From Auritidibacter sp. Marseille-P8566 (lineage in GTDB: Bacteria; Actinomycetota; Actinomycetes; Actinomycetales; Microbacteriaceae), in the NCBI GenBank assembly GCA_945895375.1, contig CAMDEE010000001.1:1-64000 (forward strand): DNA of 64,000 bases. The letters are read 5' to 3'. This document shows, in pieces, positions 26,859 to 34,800 of this stretch. The position numbers and the translations under genes are program-made. A model generated the notes under the pieces. The model saw nothing but the letters and a program-made list of their open reading frames with translations. It ran no database searches and was not told the DNA's origin. Positions within the stretch are counted from its first letter, which is position 1; each line of letters begins with the position of its first letter.

Positions 26859-27152
26859 CTAATTGTTGTTATCTCTTCTGAAGCGATTACCGAGATCTCG
26901 TAGGAAGTCGGCATCGTCATCAGGAGCAACTGGTCTTGAACGCTTAGCTCCTTGACCTGAATCTCCATCAATTGGTCGACCAATGGTTATGTATAGAAGA
27001 CCACCGATGATTGGCACGAATAGACAAAGTAGTACCCAAGCAAACTTAGGCAATACTCTCACCTGGTTTTTGTTAGCGCTGGCGGCATATACGGTAGTGA
27101 AAATCTGGAAGATTACCACCGCAACGAGGAGTGCTAGTTGGATTCTTGTCAT
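26859..27152 (-). CDS. PLDc_N domain small membrane protein
   Basis: A 97-residue protein with two membrane spans (about 3-24 and 35-58) and the PLD-nuclease N-terminal motif (WVLLCLFVPIIGGLLYITIGRP) that in larger proteins precedes phospholipase D domains; here the catalytic part is absent. The tail is hydrophilic and basic/acidic (RSRPVAPDDDADFLRDLG). The start ATG lies 6 nt after TAGAAT, a leaderless arrangement. It precedes menD by 1 nt. Such stand-alone proteins are frequent near menaquinone genes in Actinobacteria, role unknown. Confidence 0.82.
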   Translation of the reverse strand: MTRIQLALLVAVVIFQIFTTVYAASANKNQVRVLPKFAWVLLCLFVPIIGGLLYITIGRPIDGDSGQGAKRSRPVAPDDDADFLRDLGNRFRRDNNN

Positions 27153-27158
27153 GGGTCA

Positions 27159-27164
27159 ATTCTA
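27159..27164 (-). promoter_or_regulatory. -10 box TAGAAT, leaderless PLDc_N-menD
   Basis: TAGAAT, 6 nt (TGACCC), then ATG, on the minus strand. Confidence 0.5.
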
Positions 27165-27179
27165 ACCGAGGCGGAAACA

Positions 27180-27185
27180 TAGACT
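27180..27185 (+). promoter_or_regulatory. -10 box TAGACT, leaderless DUF4229 gene
   Basis: TAGACT, 6 nt (AAAGCC), then ATG; only 15 nt separate it from the opposing -10 box of the PLDc_N gene. Confidence 0.5.
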
Positions 27186-27191
27186 AAAGCC

Positions 27192-27488
27192 ATGAGAAAT
27201 GTTTGGGTAAAGTACACAGTTATCAGACTTGGTGTTTTCACAGGACTATGCGTGCTCTTCGGTGTTCTAGGCATGCCATGGCTTGCAACAGTGCTGTTTG
27301 CAGCCACTCTCTCATTCGCCTATTCACTACTGTTTCTAAGTGGGCTCAGAGACCAAATCAGCAAGCAGATCTTTGAAAAACGTAACAACACCCTAGGTTC
27401 TGGAGATCCTGAAAGCGACCTAGAGAACGAGATTGTAGATCTAGAAGTTAAGAGTAAAAAGACCGTAACAGACACCGATAGCAAATAG
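27192..27488 (+). CDS. DUF4229 family membrane protein
   Basis: A 98-residue protein with two membrane spans (about 10-30 and 33-52) and the DUF4229-like SLLFLSGLRDQISKQI amphipathic stretch, then an acidic/lysine tail. Function unknown. In many Actinobacteria DUF4229 genes neighbour menA and menE. Its last 48 nt overlap the end of the convergent menA, an unusually long antiparallel coding overlap for this window. Confidence 0.8.
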   Translation: MRNVWVKYTVIRLGVFTGLCVLFGVLGMPWLATVLFAATLSFAYSLLFLSGLRDQISKQIFEKRNNTLGSGDPESDLENEIVDLEVKSKKTVTDTDSK

Positions 27489-28319
27489 CAGGGTCGTCAA
27501 GGTAGTTAGCTGCAAGACCAGTATTTGATCTTTAGGCTTTGTCGCAGACACAGCCATGATGTTGATAATCAGAACTGGTAGCAACAGCAGATTCACTAGG
27601 AACACTGCAGGGGCAATAAACCAAATCGGAGCAATCAAGCTAAACGGTGCCCAGGTCAGAACAAAGAACAAACCCAAAGATATGTTCTTACCAATGCGAG
27701 TTGAAAGAGTCTTCTTCCCACTCAAGCGATCTGTCTCAATGTCTCTAATGTTGTTGATCAGTAGCACTGCTGTTGCAAACGAACCAATGGCCGCTCCACC
27801 CAAGGTGCTCAGGATGTTCACTTCTAGTGTCTGAATGTAATCGGTTCCAACTGTTGCAACCAAACCAAAGAAGATAAAGACAATAACTTCACCTAAGCCT
27901 GCATAACCGTAAGGCTTCTTACCTCCGGTATAAAACCAAGCAGCCAGAATACAAACTGCACCAACAATCACAAACCACCACTGAGCAGTAAGAACTGTAA
28001 TGACTAGACCAAAGACTCCAGCTAAAGCAAAGGAAAGAAATGCTGCATTTCTAACTCGCTTTGGTTCAACAAAACCACCACCGGTTAGCCTGGCTGGACC
28101 AACTCTGTTGTCATCAGTTCCTCTAATGCCATCACTGTAATCATTTGAATAGTTCACACCTATTTGAAGTAACAAGGCAACAGTTAGCGCTAACAACACA
28201 AGACCAAGGTTGAACTTGCCAGCAAGCTCTGCTGTTCCTGCACCAACTAGGACTGGAGCAACTGCCAAAGGTAAAGTTCTAAGCCTTGCACCTTTGATCC
28301 ATAACTTAACTTCACTCAT
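27441..28319 (-). CDS. menA: DHNA polyprenyltransferase
   Basis: UbiA-superfamily membrane prenyltransferase (292 residues, about eight or nine spans) attaching the polyprenyl tail to 1,4-dihydroxy-2-naphthoate. The Mg-binding motif NYSNDYSDGIRGTDD is present, as is the second Asp-rich segment NNIRDIETDRLSGKKTLSTRIG. The start overlaps the menE stop by one nucleotide (TAATG), so menB-menE-menA form one translationally coupled run. It overlaps DUF4229 at its 3' end. Confidence 0.95.
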   Translation of the reverse strand: MSEVKLWIKGARLRTLPLAVAPVLVGAGTAELAGKFNLGLVLLALTVALLLQIGVNYSNDYSDGIRGTDDNRVGPARLTGGGFVEPKRVRNAAFLSFALAGVFGLVITVLTAQWWFVIVGAVCILAAWFYTGGKKPYGYAGLGEVIVFIFFGLVATVGTDYIQTLEVNILSTLGGAAIGSFATAVLLINNIRDIETDRLSGKKTLSTRIGKNISLGLFFVLTWAPFSLIAPIWFIAPAVFLVNLLLLPVLIINIMAVSATKPKDQILVLQLTTLTTLLFAIGVCYGLFTLNF

Positions 28320-29440
28320 TAGATACCTTCACTAAATAGTTCTCTCAACGCAATCAAATCTGTCTTGCCACTTGTAAGCCTCGGCAATCTATCAACTCGA
28401 ATAACCCTAATTGGTTTAGCAGCTATTCCTAGTTGTTCAAACACTGCTCCAGCTATGTAATCGGCTACCTCAGGAGAACCAACATAGGCAATGCCAACAC
28501 GCTCTCCCCACTCAGTTGAACTAACCGCAGTTGCCCCTACTTCAACAACCCCTGGCACACTACCTGCTACAGCTTCAACTTGATCAAGACTCATTTTGAG
28601 TCCACCAGAGATCATCACTCGATCTGCTCTACCAAGAATGCGCAGTAGACCCGTTGAATCAAACTCACCGATGTCTTGAGTAACTAGGAAGCCTTCTTTA
28701 TTAGCAACATCGTTAGCCAACATGGTTCCCCTAATTGCAACCCGGTCATCTTCAACTAGCTTGATCTCAACACCATCTAAAAGCTCACCGTTGTACACAC
28801 AACCACCGCTAGTCTCAGCCATGCCATAGCTCTCAACTACATTGATATTTCTCTCTCTAAAGAAAGACAGAACATCAGCACTAGTTGCCTGACCACCAAC
28901 CAGGATTGCTGTGAAGCGCTGTAACAGCTTCACTAGAAAAGGATCCTGCGAAGCAAGCTGCTGCAATCTAACCAGCTGTGTTGGAACAACAGAGGTGAAC
29001 TTACTATCTGCAGTTAAGAGTGTCGAAGACAGAGCAAAAGCTTCAGGAGTAAATGGAACAGCAGTGTTCATAACAATAGGTTGAACATCAGCAAGGATTA
29101 AGCGAACTAGAACTTGAATACCTGCAATGTAATTGATTGGCAGAGTCAATAACCATTGACCTTGAGTACCAAAATACTTCTCTGTTGCCTTAGCACTAGC
29201 AATCAAAGCACTAGCACTAATGCTGATTCGCTTAGGTATTCCAGTTGAACCGCTGCTCTCAACAATCAGAGCAATATCTGAATTAACAAACGAAGGTATT
29301 CCTTCAACAATTACTTTTTCCCCATTTACTTCTCTAGGAGAAATAAACACAGCACATTTACCTTGAAGTGCATCGGTTAGAGCAACTAGAGCACCAACAA
29401 CATCATTGGCTGGGATAACTCTTACTGGGATTTGGTTCAT
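28319..29440 (-). CDS. menE: o-Succinylbenzoate-CoA ligase (short form)
   Basis: AMP-forming acyl-CoA synthetase activating o-succinylbenzoate. The phosphate-binding loop is IVESSGSTGIPKRI, then VVESYGMAETSGGCVYNG and the hinge ILGRADRVMISGGLKMS. At 373 residues it is shorter than the about 450-490 of E. coli or Bacillus MenE because the N-terminal subdomain is reduced, a form common in Actinobacteria. The final RLPRLTSGKTD carries the catalytic Lys. It starts 4 nt after menB. Confidence 0.93.
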   Translation of the reverse strand: MNQIPVRVIPANDVVGALVALTDALQGKCAVFISPREVNGEKVIVEGIPSFVNSDIALIVESSGSTGIPKRISISASALIASAKATEKYFGTQGQWLLTLPINYIAGIQVLVRLILADVQPIVMNTAVPFTPEAFALSSTLLTADSKFTSVVPTQLVRLQQLASQDPFLVKLLQRFTAILVGGQATSADVLSFFRERNINVVESYGMAETSGGCVYNGELLDGVEIKLVEDDRVAIRGTMLANDVANKEGFLVTQDIGEFDSTGLLRILGRADRVMISGGLKMSLDQVEAVAGSVPGVVEVGATAVSSTEWGERVGIAYVGSPEVADYIAGAVFEQLGIAAKPIRVIRVDRLPRLTSGKTDLIALRELFSEGI

Positions 29441-29444
29441 GAAA

Positions 29445-30329
29445 TTAGAAGTGCCAAGGAAATGGTGACCAGTCCGGTGCTCTTTTTTCTAGGAAGCTGT
29501 CCTTACCTTCAATAGCTTCATCAGTTCCATAAGCCATACGAGTAGCTTCACCAGCAAACAGCTGTTGACCAACTAGACCGTCATCAATCATGTTCATTCC
29601 ATATTTCAACAAACGAATTGACTGAGGTGACTTACCTAGAATCTCTTTAGCCCACTCAACACCTTTGGTTTCTAGTTCAGCATGAGGAACTACTAGGTTC
29701 ACTACCCCCATCTCATAAGCGCGCTGAGCTGAATACTCTTGGCCTAGGAAGAAGATTTCTCTAGCAAACTTCTGTCCAACCTGACGAGCAAGATAAGCAG
29801 AACCATAGCCAGCATCAAAAGAACCAACATCAGCATCTGTCTGCTTGAATCTTGCATGCTCACTAGAAGCAATAGAAAGATCAGCAACAACGTTTAGAGA
29901 GTGTCCGCCACCAGCAGCCCATCCAGGCACTAGAGCAATAACAACCTTCGGCATAAAGCGCATAAGTCTTTGAACTTCGAGAATGTGTAAACGCCCTGAA
30001 CTGTTATCCCCATACTCATAACCTGCACGACCACGAACTTTCTGATCTCCACCAGATGAGAACGCCCAACCACCATCTTTAGGAGAAGGACCGTTACCGG
30101 TTAGAAGAACAACACCAACATCGGTTAGACCCTGAGCATGAGTAAGAGCCTTAGCCAGCTCATCTACTGTCTGTGGTCTAAAAGCATTTCTAACCTCAGG
30201 GCGGTTGAAAGCGATACGAACAACCCCAAGAGATATGTGCTTGTGATAGGTGATGTCAGTCAGACTCTCAAAACCATCAACTTCAGACCAGATAGATGAG
30301 TCAAAGAGCTCAGATACGTGTTTGGACAT
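29445..30329 (-). CDS. menB: 1,4-Dihydroxy-2-naphthoyl-CoA synthase
   Basis: Crotonase-superfamily enzyme (294 residues) closing the second ring of the naphthoquinone. The sequence shows VVLLTGNGPSPKDGGWAFSSGGDQKVRG, characteristic of MenB, VIALVPGWAAGGGHSL for the oxyanion hole, and TDADVGSFDAGYGSAYLARQVG. The C-terminus APDWSPFPWHF is typical. The ATG sits 6 nt after TAGTCT on the minus strand. It diverges from menC with just 17 nt between the two starts. Confidence 0.96.
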   Translation of the reverse strand: MSKHVSELFDSSIWSEVDGFESLTDITYHKHISLGVVRIAFNRPEVRNAFRPQTVDELAKALTHAQGLTDVGVVLLTGNGPSPKDGGWAFSSGGDQKVRGRAGYEYGDNSSGRLHILEVQRLMRFMPKVVIALVPGWAAGGGHSLNVVADLSIASSEHARFKQTDADVGSFDAGYGSAYLARQVGQKFAREIFFLGQEYSAQRAYEMGVVNLVVPHAELETKGVEWAKEILGKSPQSIRLLKYGMNMIDDGLVGQQLFAGEATRMAYGTDEAIEGKDSFLEKRAPDWSPFPWHF

Positions 30330-30334
30330 ACTCC

Positions 30335-30341
30335 TAGACTA
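30335..30341. promoter_or_regulatory. Overlapping divergent -10 boxes of menB and menC
   Basis: TAGACTA serves both ways: TAGACT (30335-30340, plus) lies 6 nt before the menC GTG, and TAGTCT (30341-30336, minus) lies 6 nt before the menB ATG. The two hexamers overlap by five base pairs, and each -35 region must lie in the other gene's coding sequence. Confidence 0.6.
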
Positions 30342-30346
30342 ACAAT

Positions 30347-31324
30347 GTGGAGATAACCAACGAAATGCGCCAGCAGATACTTGAGACTGCAAGAGTCCTA
30401 AGTATCCCTATGCGCATCAAGTTCAGGGGCATAACCACCAGAGAAGTATTACTATTTGAAGGACCTAATGGCTGGGCTGAATGGTCACCATTTACTGAGT
30501 ATGAAGACGAAGAAGCCAGTATCTGGCTCAAAGCAGCCATAGAGTTTGCCTTCGGAGACATCCCTCAACCAACACTCAAGACCATCAAAGTCAACGCCAC
30601 CCTAGCTGCAGTTAAGGATGTAAGAGCAGCCCTAGAACCCTTTGGCAACTTTGAAGTAGTCAAGATCAAAGTTGCCGAAAAAGGTCAAACCCTTCAAGAC
30701 GATCTTGACCGCATTCATGAAGTCAGAAAATACTACCCAGAAGCACGAATCAGACTCGACGCCAACGGTGGCTACGACATAGAAACAGCATTAGCCCTAG
30801 CTAATGCAATGTATGAAGAAGGTGTCCCTTTGGAATACCTGGAGCAGCCAGTAAAGACCATCGCAGAACTTGCTGAACTAAAACTTAAACTCAACCTTCT
30901 AAACATAAAGATTGCAGCTGACGAATCAGTTAGAAAAGTAAGTGACCCACTAGCAGTAGCTCAAGCCAACGCAGCAGATCTTCTAGTTCTAAAAGCAGCA
31001 CCACTTGGCGGAATCAACAACGCTCTAAGAATTGCTAATGAAGCAGGACTACCTGTTGTAGTTTCAAGTGCATTAGAAACATCAGTAGGAATAAGCATGG
31101 GTGTTCACCTAGCTGCTCTTCTAGACAGTGAATACGCAAGTGGTCTAGCAACAGCAGCACTACTCACAGAAGATGTAACTGACACTCCCCTAATCCCAAT
31201 CAACGGTGAAATACCCGTAACAAGAATCACCCCAAACAAAAACGCCCTGACCAAACTCCAAGCACCTGCAGATAGAACTACTTGGTGGATGGAAAGGTTA
31301 GAGCGTTGTTTGAAATCACTATGA
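30347..31324 (+). CDS. menC: o-Succinylbenzoate synthase
   Basis: Enolase-superfamily enzyme (325 residues) dehydrating SHCHC to o-succinylbenzoate. Visible: KIKVAEKGQ with the catalytic Lys pair region, RLDANGGYD for the first metal ligand, LEYLEQPV for the second and AADESVRK for the third, then LKAAPLGGI with the second-side Lys, and SSALETSVG. GTG start supported by TAGACT 6 nt upstream. Last menaquinone gene of the cluster; its 3' neighbour is the RHS locus. Confidence 0.95.
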   Translation: MEITNEMRQQILETARVLSIPMRIKFRGITTREVLLFEGPNGWAEWSPFTEYEDEEASIWLKAAIEFAFGDIPQPTLKTIKVNATLAAVKDVRAALEPFGNFEVVKIKVAEKGQTLQDDLDRIHEVRKYYPEARIRLDANGGYDIETALALANAMYEEGVPLEYLEQPVKTIAELAELKLKLNLLNIKIAADESVRKVSDPLAVAQANAADLLVLKAAPLGGINNALRIANEAGLPVVVSSALETSVGISMGVHLAALLDSEYASGLATAALLTEDVTDTPLIPINGEIPVTRITPNKNALTKLQAPADRTTWWMERLERCLKSL

Positions 31325-31550
31325 GAATTTTGGAGTCGGTATCGAATTTAGGTACCTTGGGTGGTGAGTACGACATTGCTTGAGGCATGAAACCCGTATA
31401 AGAGTCGGAAAGACGCATATCTAGTTCACCGTTCGGCACTAACTTGGACAGGATGTTCTGATACGGTCGCAGCAAATTCTATGTTATGGCAAGACCTTGA
31501 CTGTGAAGATAGTTTCAGTCACACATTTTGAAGGCTAATGTTCTATAAAT
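31325..31550. other. 226-bp gap between menC and RHS locus
   Basis: A minus-strand frame of 65 codons (31278-31475) crosses this gap and the end of menC. It begins with TTG, has no ribosome binding site and matches no family I know. It might be a decayed fragment next to the RHS locus. No hairpin or RNA gene is seen. Confidence 0.3.
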
Positions 31551-31865
31551 TTAACGCAGCGGCTTAGCCCGCTTGAAAACCGTGACTAACACGGCAGAAA
31601 CTGCAATGATGACAGCAATTATTCCTGTTCCGGTGACCAGGTAGTGGAGAAGAGATTCATCAGAGAGCTGATATCCTTCAAAAGATAAAATTGTGAAGAA
31701 AATAGGGATAAGCATTCGTCGCAATGGCGTTGTAAAGTCGTCAGGGCTCTTTCTCTGAAAAAGTGAAGCGATCCAACCTATCCAAGTAATCCAAGACAAC
31801 CCCAACATTAGAGTCGCCACTACCCAAGGGTCGGCACTTTGAGAAATAACCATGGGATGAATCAA
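31551..31865 (-). CDS. Small three-span membrane protein behind RHS gene; candidate immunity protein
   Basis: A 104-residue protein I do not recognise. Three hydrophobic segments lie at about 13-35, 48-64 and 72-96, with a basic loop (FQRKSPDDFTTPLRR) and a basic end. It starts at a TTG inside the TTGA overlap with the RHS stop, so it is translated by coupling; an ATG four codons later is the alternative. A small gene immediately after an RHS gene is the usual place of a cognate immunity protein. That role is inference from position only. Confidence 0.6.
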   Translation of the reverse strand: MIHPMVISQSADPWVVATLMLGLSWITWIGWIASLFQRKSPDDFTTPLRRMLIPIFFTILSFEGYQLSDESLLHYLVTGTGIIAVIIAVSAVLVTVFKRAKPLR

Positions 31866-34800
31866 CGTTTTGTAACTTTCTTGACAGGCTTATTCGTATT
31901 GGTTTTGGAAAGGGGCTTCTTCGGAGTGGTTTTGAAAAGAGATTCTCCTCCAAAATATACACCTGCCGAATACGTATAACCTACTGCCATTTCTTGGCGA
32001 AAGTCTTTGAAAGTCTCGGGTGCGTGAACTTTGAAAAGACCACGAAACTGCAAGCCCTCCTTGGCCATCTTTCCGATTGGACCGCCTACCGCTCCAAACA
32101 AGCTGTCCGTCAACATGTTTTTGCCAACATACCACCAATAGTCCGCTCCCTTTAAGCGCTGCTCATTAGCCGAGGCTGTGCCGGAAATGAATCCAGATAG
32201 AGCACCAACTAAAAGGCCACCCACTAGGCAACCTATCACCGCTGTGACTGCGCAGATTGCGCCGCCTATGAGGCCACCAAAAACCGCGACGCCTAAGTCA
32301 AGCCAGCCATTCAACCCAGTAAAGTCACCTGCGTTGACGGGATCATTCGGATACGTATAACTGTTTTCGTTTCCGCCTTTGACAGGGTCTTTTGAGGTGA
32401 ATTGGTTGGTTTCAGGGTTATAGACTCTTGCTCCCATGAGGATGAGTCCTGTGGTGTTGGTTGCTCTTTCCTGTTGACCGTAGGTGCTGTAGTTGATTAG
32501 GTTTGTGTTGGTTTGGCTGGTTTGTGGGTTTCCAAACGAGTCATAAACACTCCACGCTCCAACAGAGTTGCTGTCTAGATCTAAGGTTGTGACTGTGTGT
32601 CCTCTTATGTCTGTCAACTGCATTGACGAGGTTTTGACAGTGCCTTTGAAAGTGGTGGTAACAGCAAGTCCTACACCTAGAGAGCCTGTGTAGATCTCGG
32701 TAGTGAGGTTCGCCCCAGACTGTTGGGTGGTCCATTCAGGGTTGTCTGAAGAGTCACTGTAATGTCTGACAGTTGTTAGGTTGCCTACTGTTTCGTTTAC
32801 TCTTCTACCTAGAGCATCATAGGTAAATGAGGTTGTTGAACCAGACTGGGTGATACCTGTCACCTGATCAACCAGGCTGTAAGTCAGGTTGATGCCTGCA
32901 TTATTTGCTGGAGCATCAACTGCAGGAATAAACGTATTTCTGCCTAGAGAGTCATAAACATAGCCACTAATTGTTAGCTGTGACTCGGAGTTGAAGGTAT
33001 TTGTTTTAGTTGTAGTAGCACCACAAACACCGATACTGCTGCTTGTTCTATCTCCTCGAGTGTTATAGCTGTAACTCTCTGAGAAACAGGAAGCGCCATT
33101 AGAAGACACTGTTGCAAGCCTTGAAGAAGAGTCATAACCATAAACAGTGACCTTCGGTGAAGCGCTGCTTGCTGAATCAGGTGCTAGCTCTCGAATTACC
33201 CGGCCATAGCCGTCGTATTCTCGACTCCAAGACAAAACAGTAGATGCCACAGATCCATAACTCATTGAAGAAATCTGGCCAGCATCATTGAATGTGTTGG
33301 TCTGAGTAACACCATTAGGACCAGACTGGTTGGTTAGCCTGCCGTATTCGTCATAAACACCCGAATACAGGTAACTGAAAGGTGTTCCAGCAGAACTCGA
33401 ACCAGTGATACTCATTCCGGTCACTAGAGCTCTAGGCTCTGAAGCATTGCCGTAAGTGTAAGAAGTAGTTGTTCTAGGAGAAACAACAGTTGAGACAGCT
33501 CCTGCAGCTAACTGACCTGAATCGACATAGTAAGTAGTTGTCTCTTCCCCCAAGCTATTTTTAGAGGCGACCTGTCTACCCCAGGCATCGAAAGTTTGAC
33601 TTGTTTCACTTTGCTTAACCCCTGCAACATAACTTTCAGTTTTAGTCTCTAAAAGAGACACTGGATCGTAAAGGTGCTTAGTAGATATCGATGCAGCACC
33701 TGATGCTGAAACAGTTGAAGTATCTGCTCTACCATCAGCCAGATAAGTGTTTGTTGTTGTTCTAACTAGAGAACCGAAACGATATTCTGCAACAGTCAAA
33801 GGATTCAACGCAGGATCATAGGCAGAGACATGACTCTTTGATGAAGGCAGTGTTTCACCTGTTTGTGAAATACAAAGCAGATCCTGCCAAGCAGGCTTCA
33901 AACCACAGTCAGGGAACAAAGTGTTTGCGGTCGCACTGTAATAAACAGTTACATCTGTTCTAGCATCAACACCATCAGATCCAGGAGCAACAGATTTAAC
34001 TTGCTGTCCAAGCTCATTGAAAACTGTCTTTGATGTTGAAACCAAAACCTCAGAACTATCAAAAGACTCTACGAGCGTTGGTATCCCTAAAGTCCAACCC
34101 GAAACAGTGCTGCCATCTTGAGGGGCATAATCCTTTTTTGTGCTACCCAACACTTGAATGACTGTATCTGGTGACTGCGCCAAGACTAACTCAACCTTTG
34201 AAGAAGTCAACAGGCCAGTTAACGGTTCACCCTCACGATAATCGTCATAAGTGAAACTTGTATATGTTCGAACTTCTTTAGGGTCGCCAGATGCATCCAA
34301 AACAGTCTTTTTAGGGGACCAAGTTTCAGATAGATAAGCACCATTAGGGACAGTGAAGCCATTTACCTGTGTATAAAACTTAGAGACACTGGCATACATA
34401 AACTCATCAAAGGTGCTGCCACCTTCAGTTGCTGTCCGATCTAATACGTTGTTTATACCCTGGCTATCGAATGTGGCGTAAACAACATTTTTAATTCGGA
34501 TTGTTGCGGTGTAGAGCCATTTTGTTTTACCGTAGCTAGCGGTGTTAGTTGGTTTACCGTCAACATCGAGGAATGTGAAATCAGCGTTACGCCAGAGCGC
34601 ACTTGTCGACGCTGGCACGATCACGTTTCCTGAAGCGTCCAGTGGGATAGTACTATCAGCCCCGAAAACGGCCGCCGCATAGAACGGGGCTGTTTCTTGA
34701 CCCCAAAGCAAAGTAGTGGAAAGTGGCAAGTTCGGCAAGAAACCAGTGTTACCTGAAGGGTTCAGGTCATAAACAAAGGTTTGCTCCACGTTTGAGGAAG

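Noticed and set aside
26859-26983. Longer MenD start in the ORF track
   Set aside because: The added 42 residues run antiparallel-free through the PLDc_N coding region in another frame; MenD homology begins at MTESPAQMFSAHII.
31278-31475. 65-codon minus-strand ORF between menC and the RHS locus
   Set aside because: TTG start, no ribosome binding site, 47-nt overlap with menC, no family resemblance; kept only as a possible decayed fragment.
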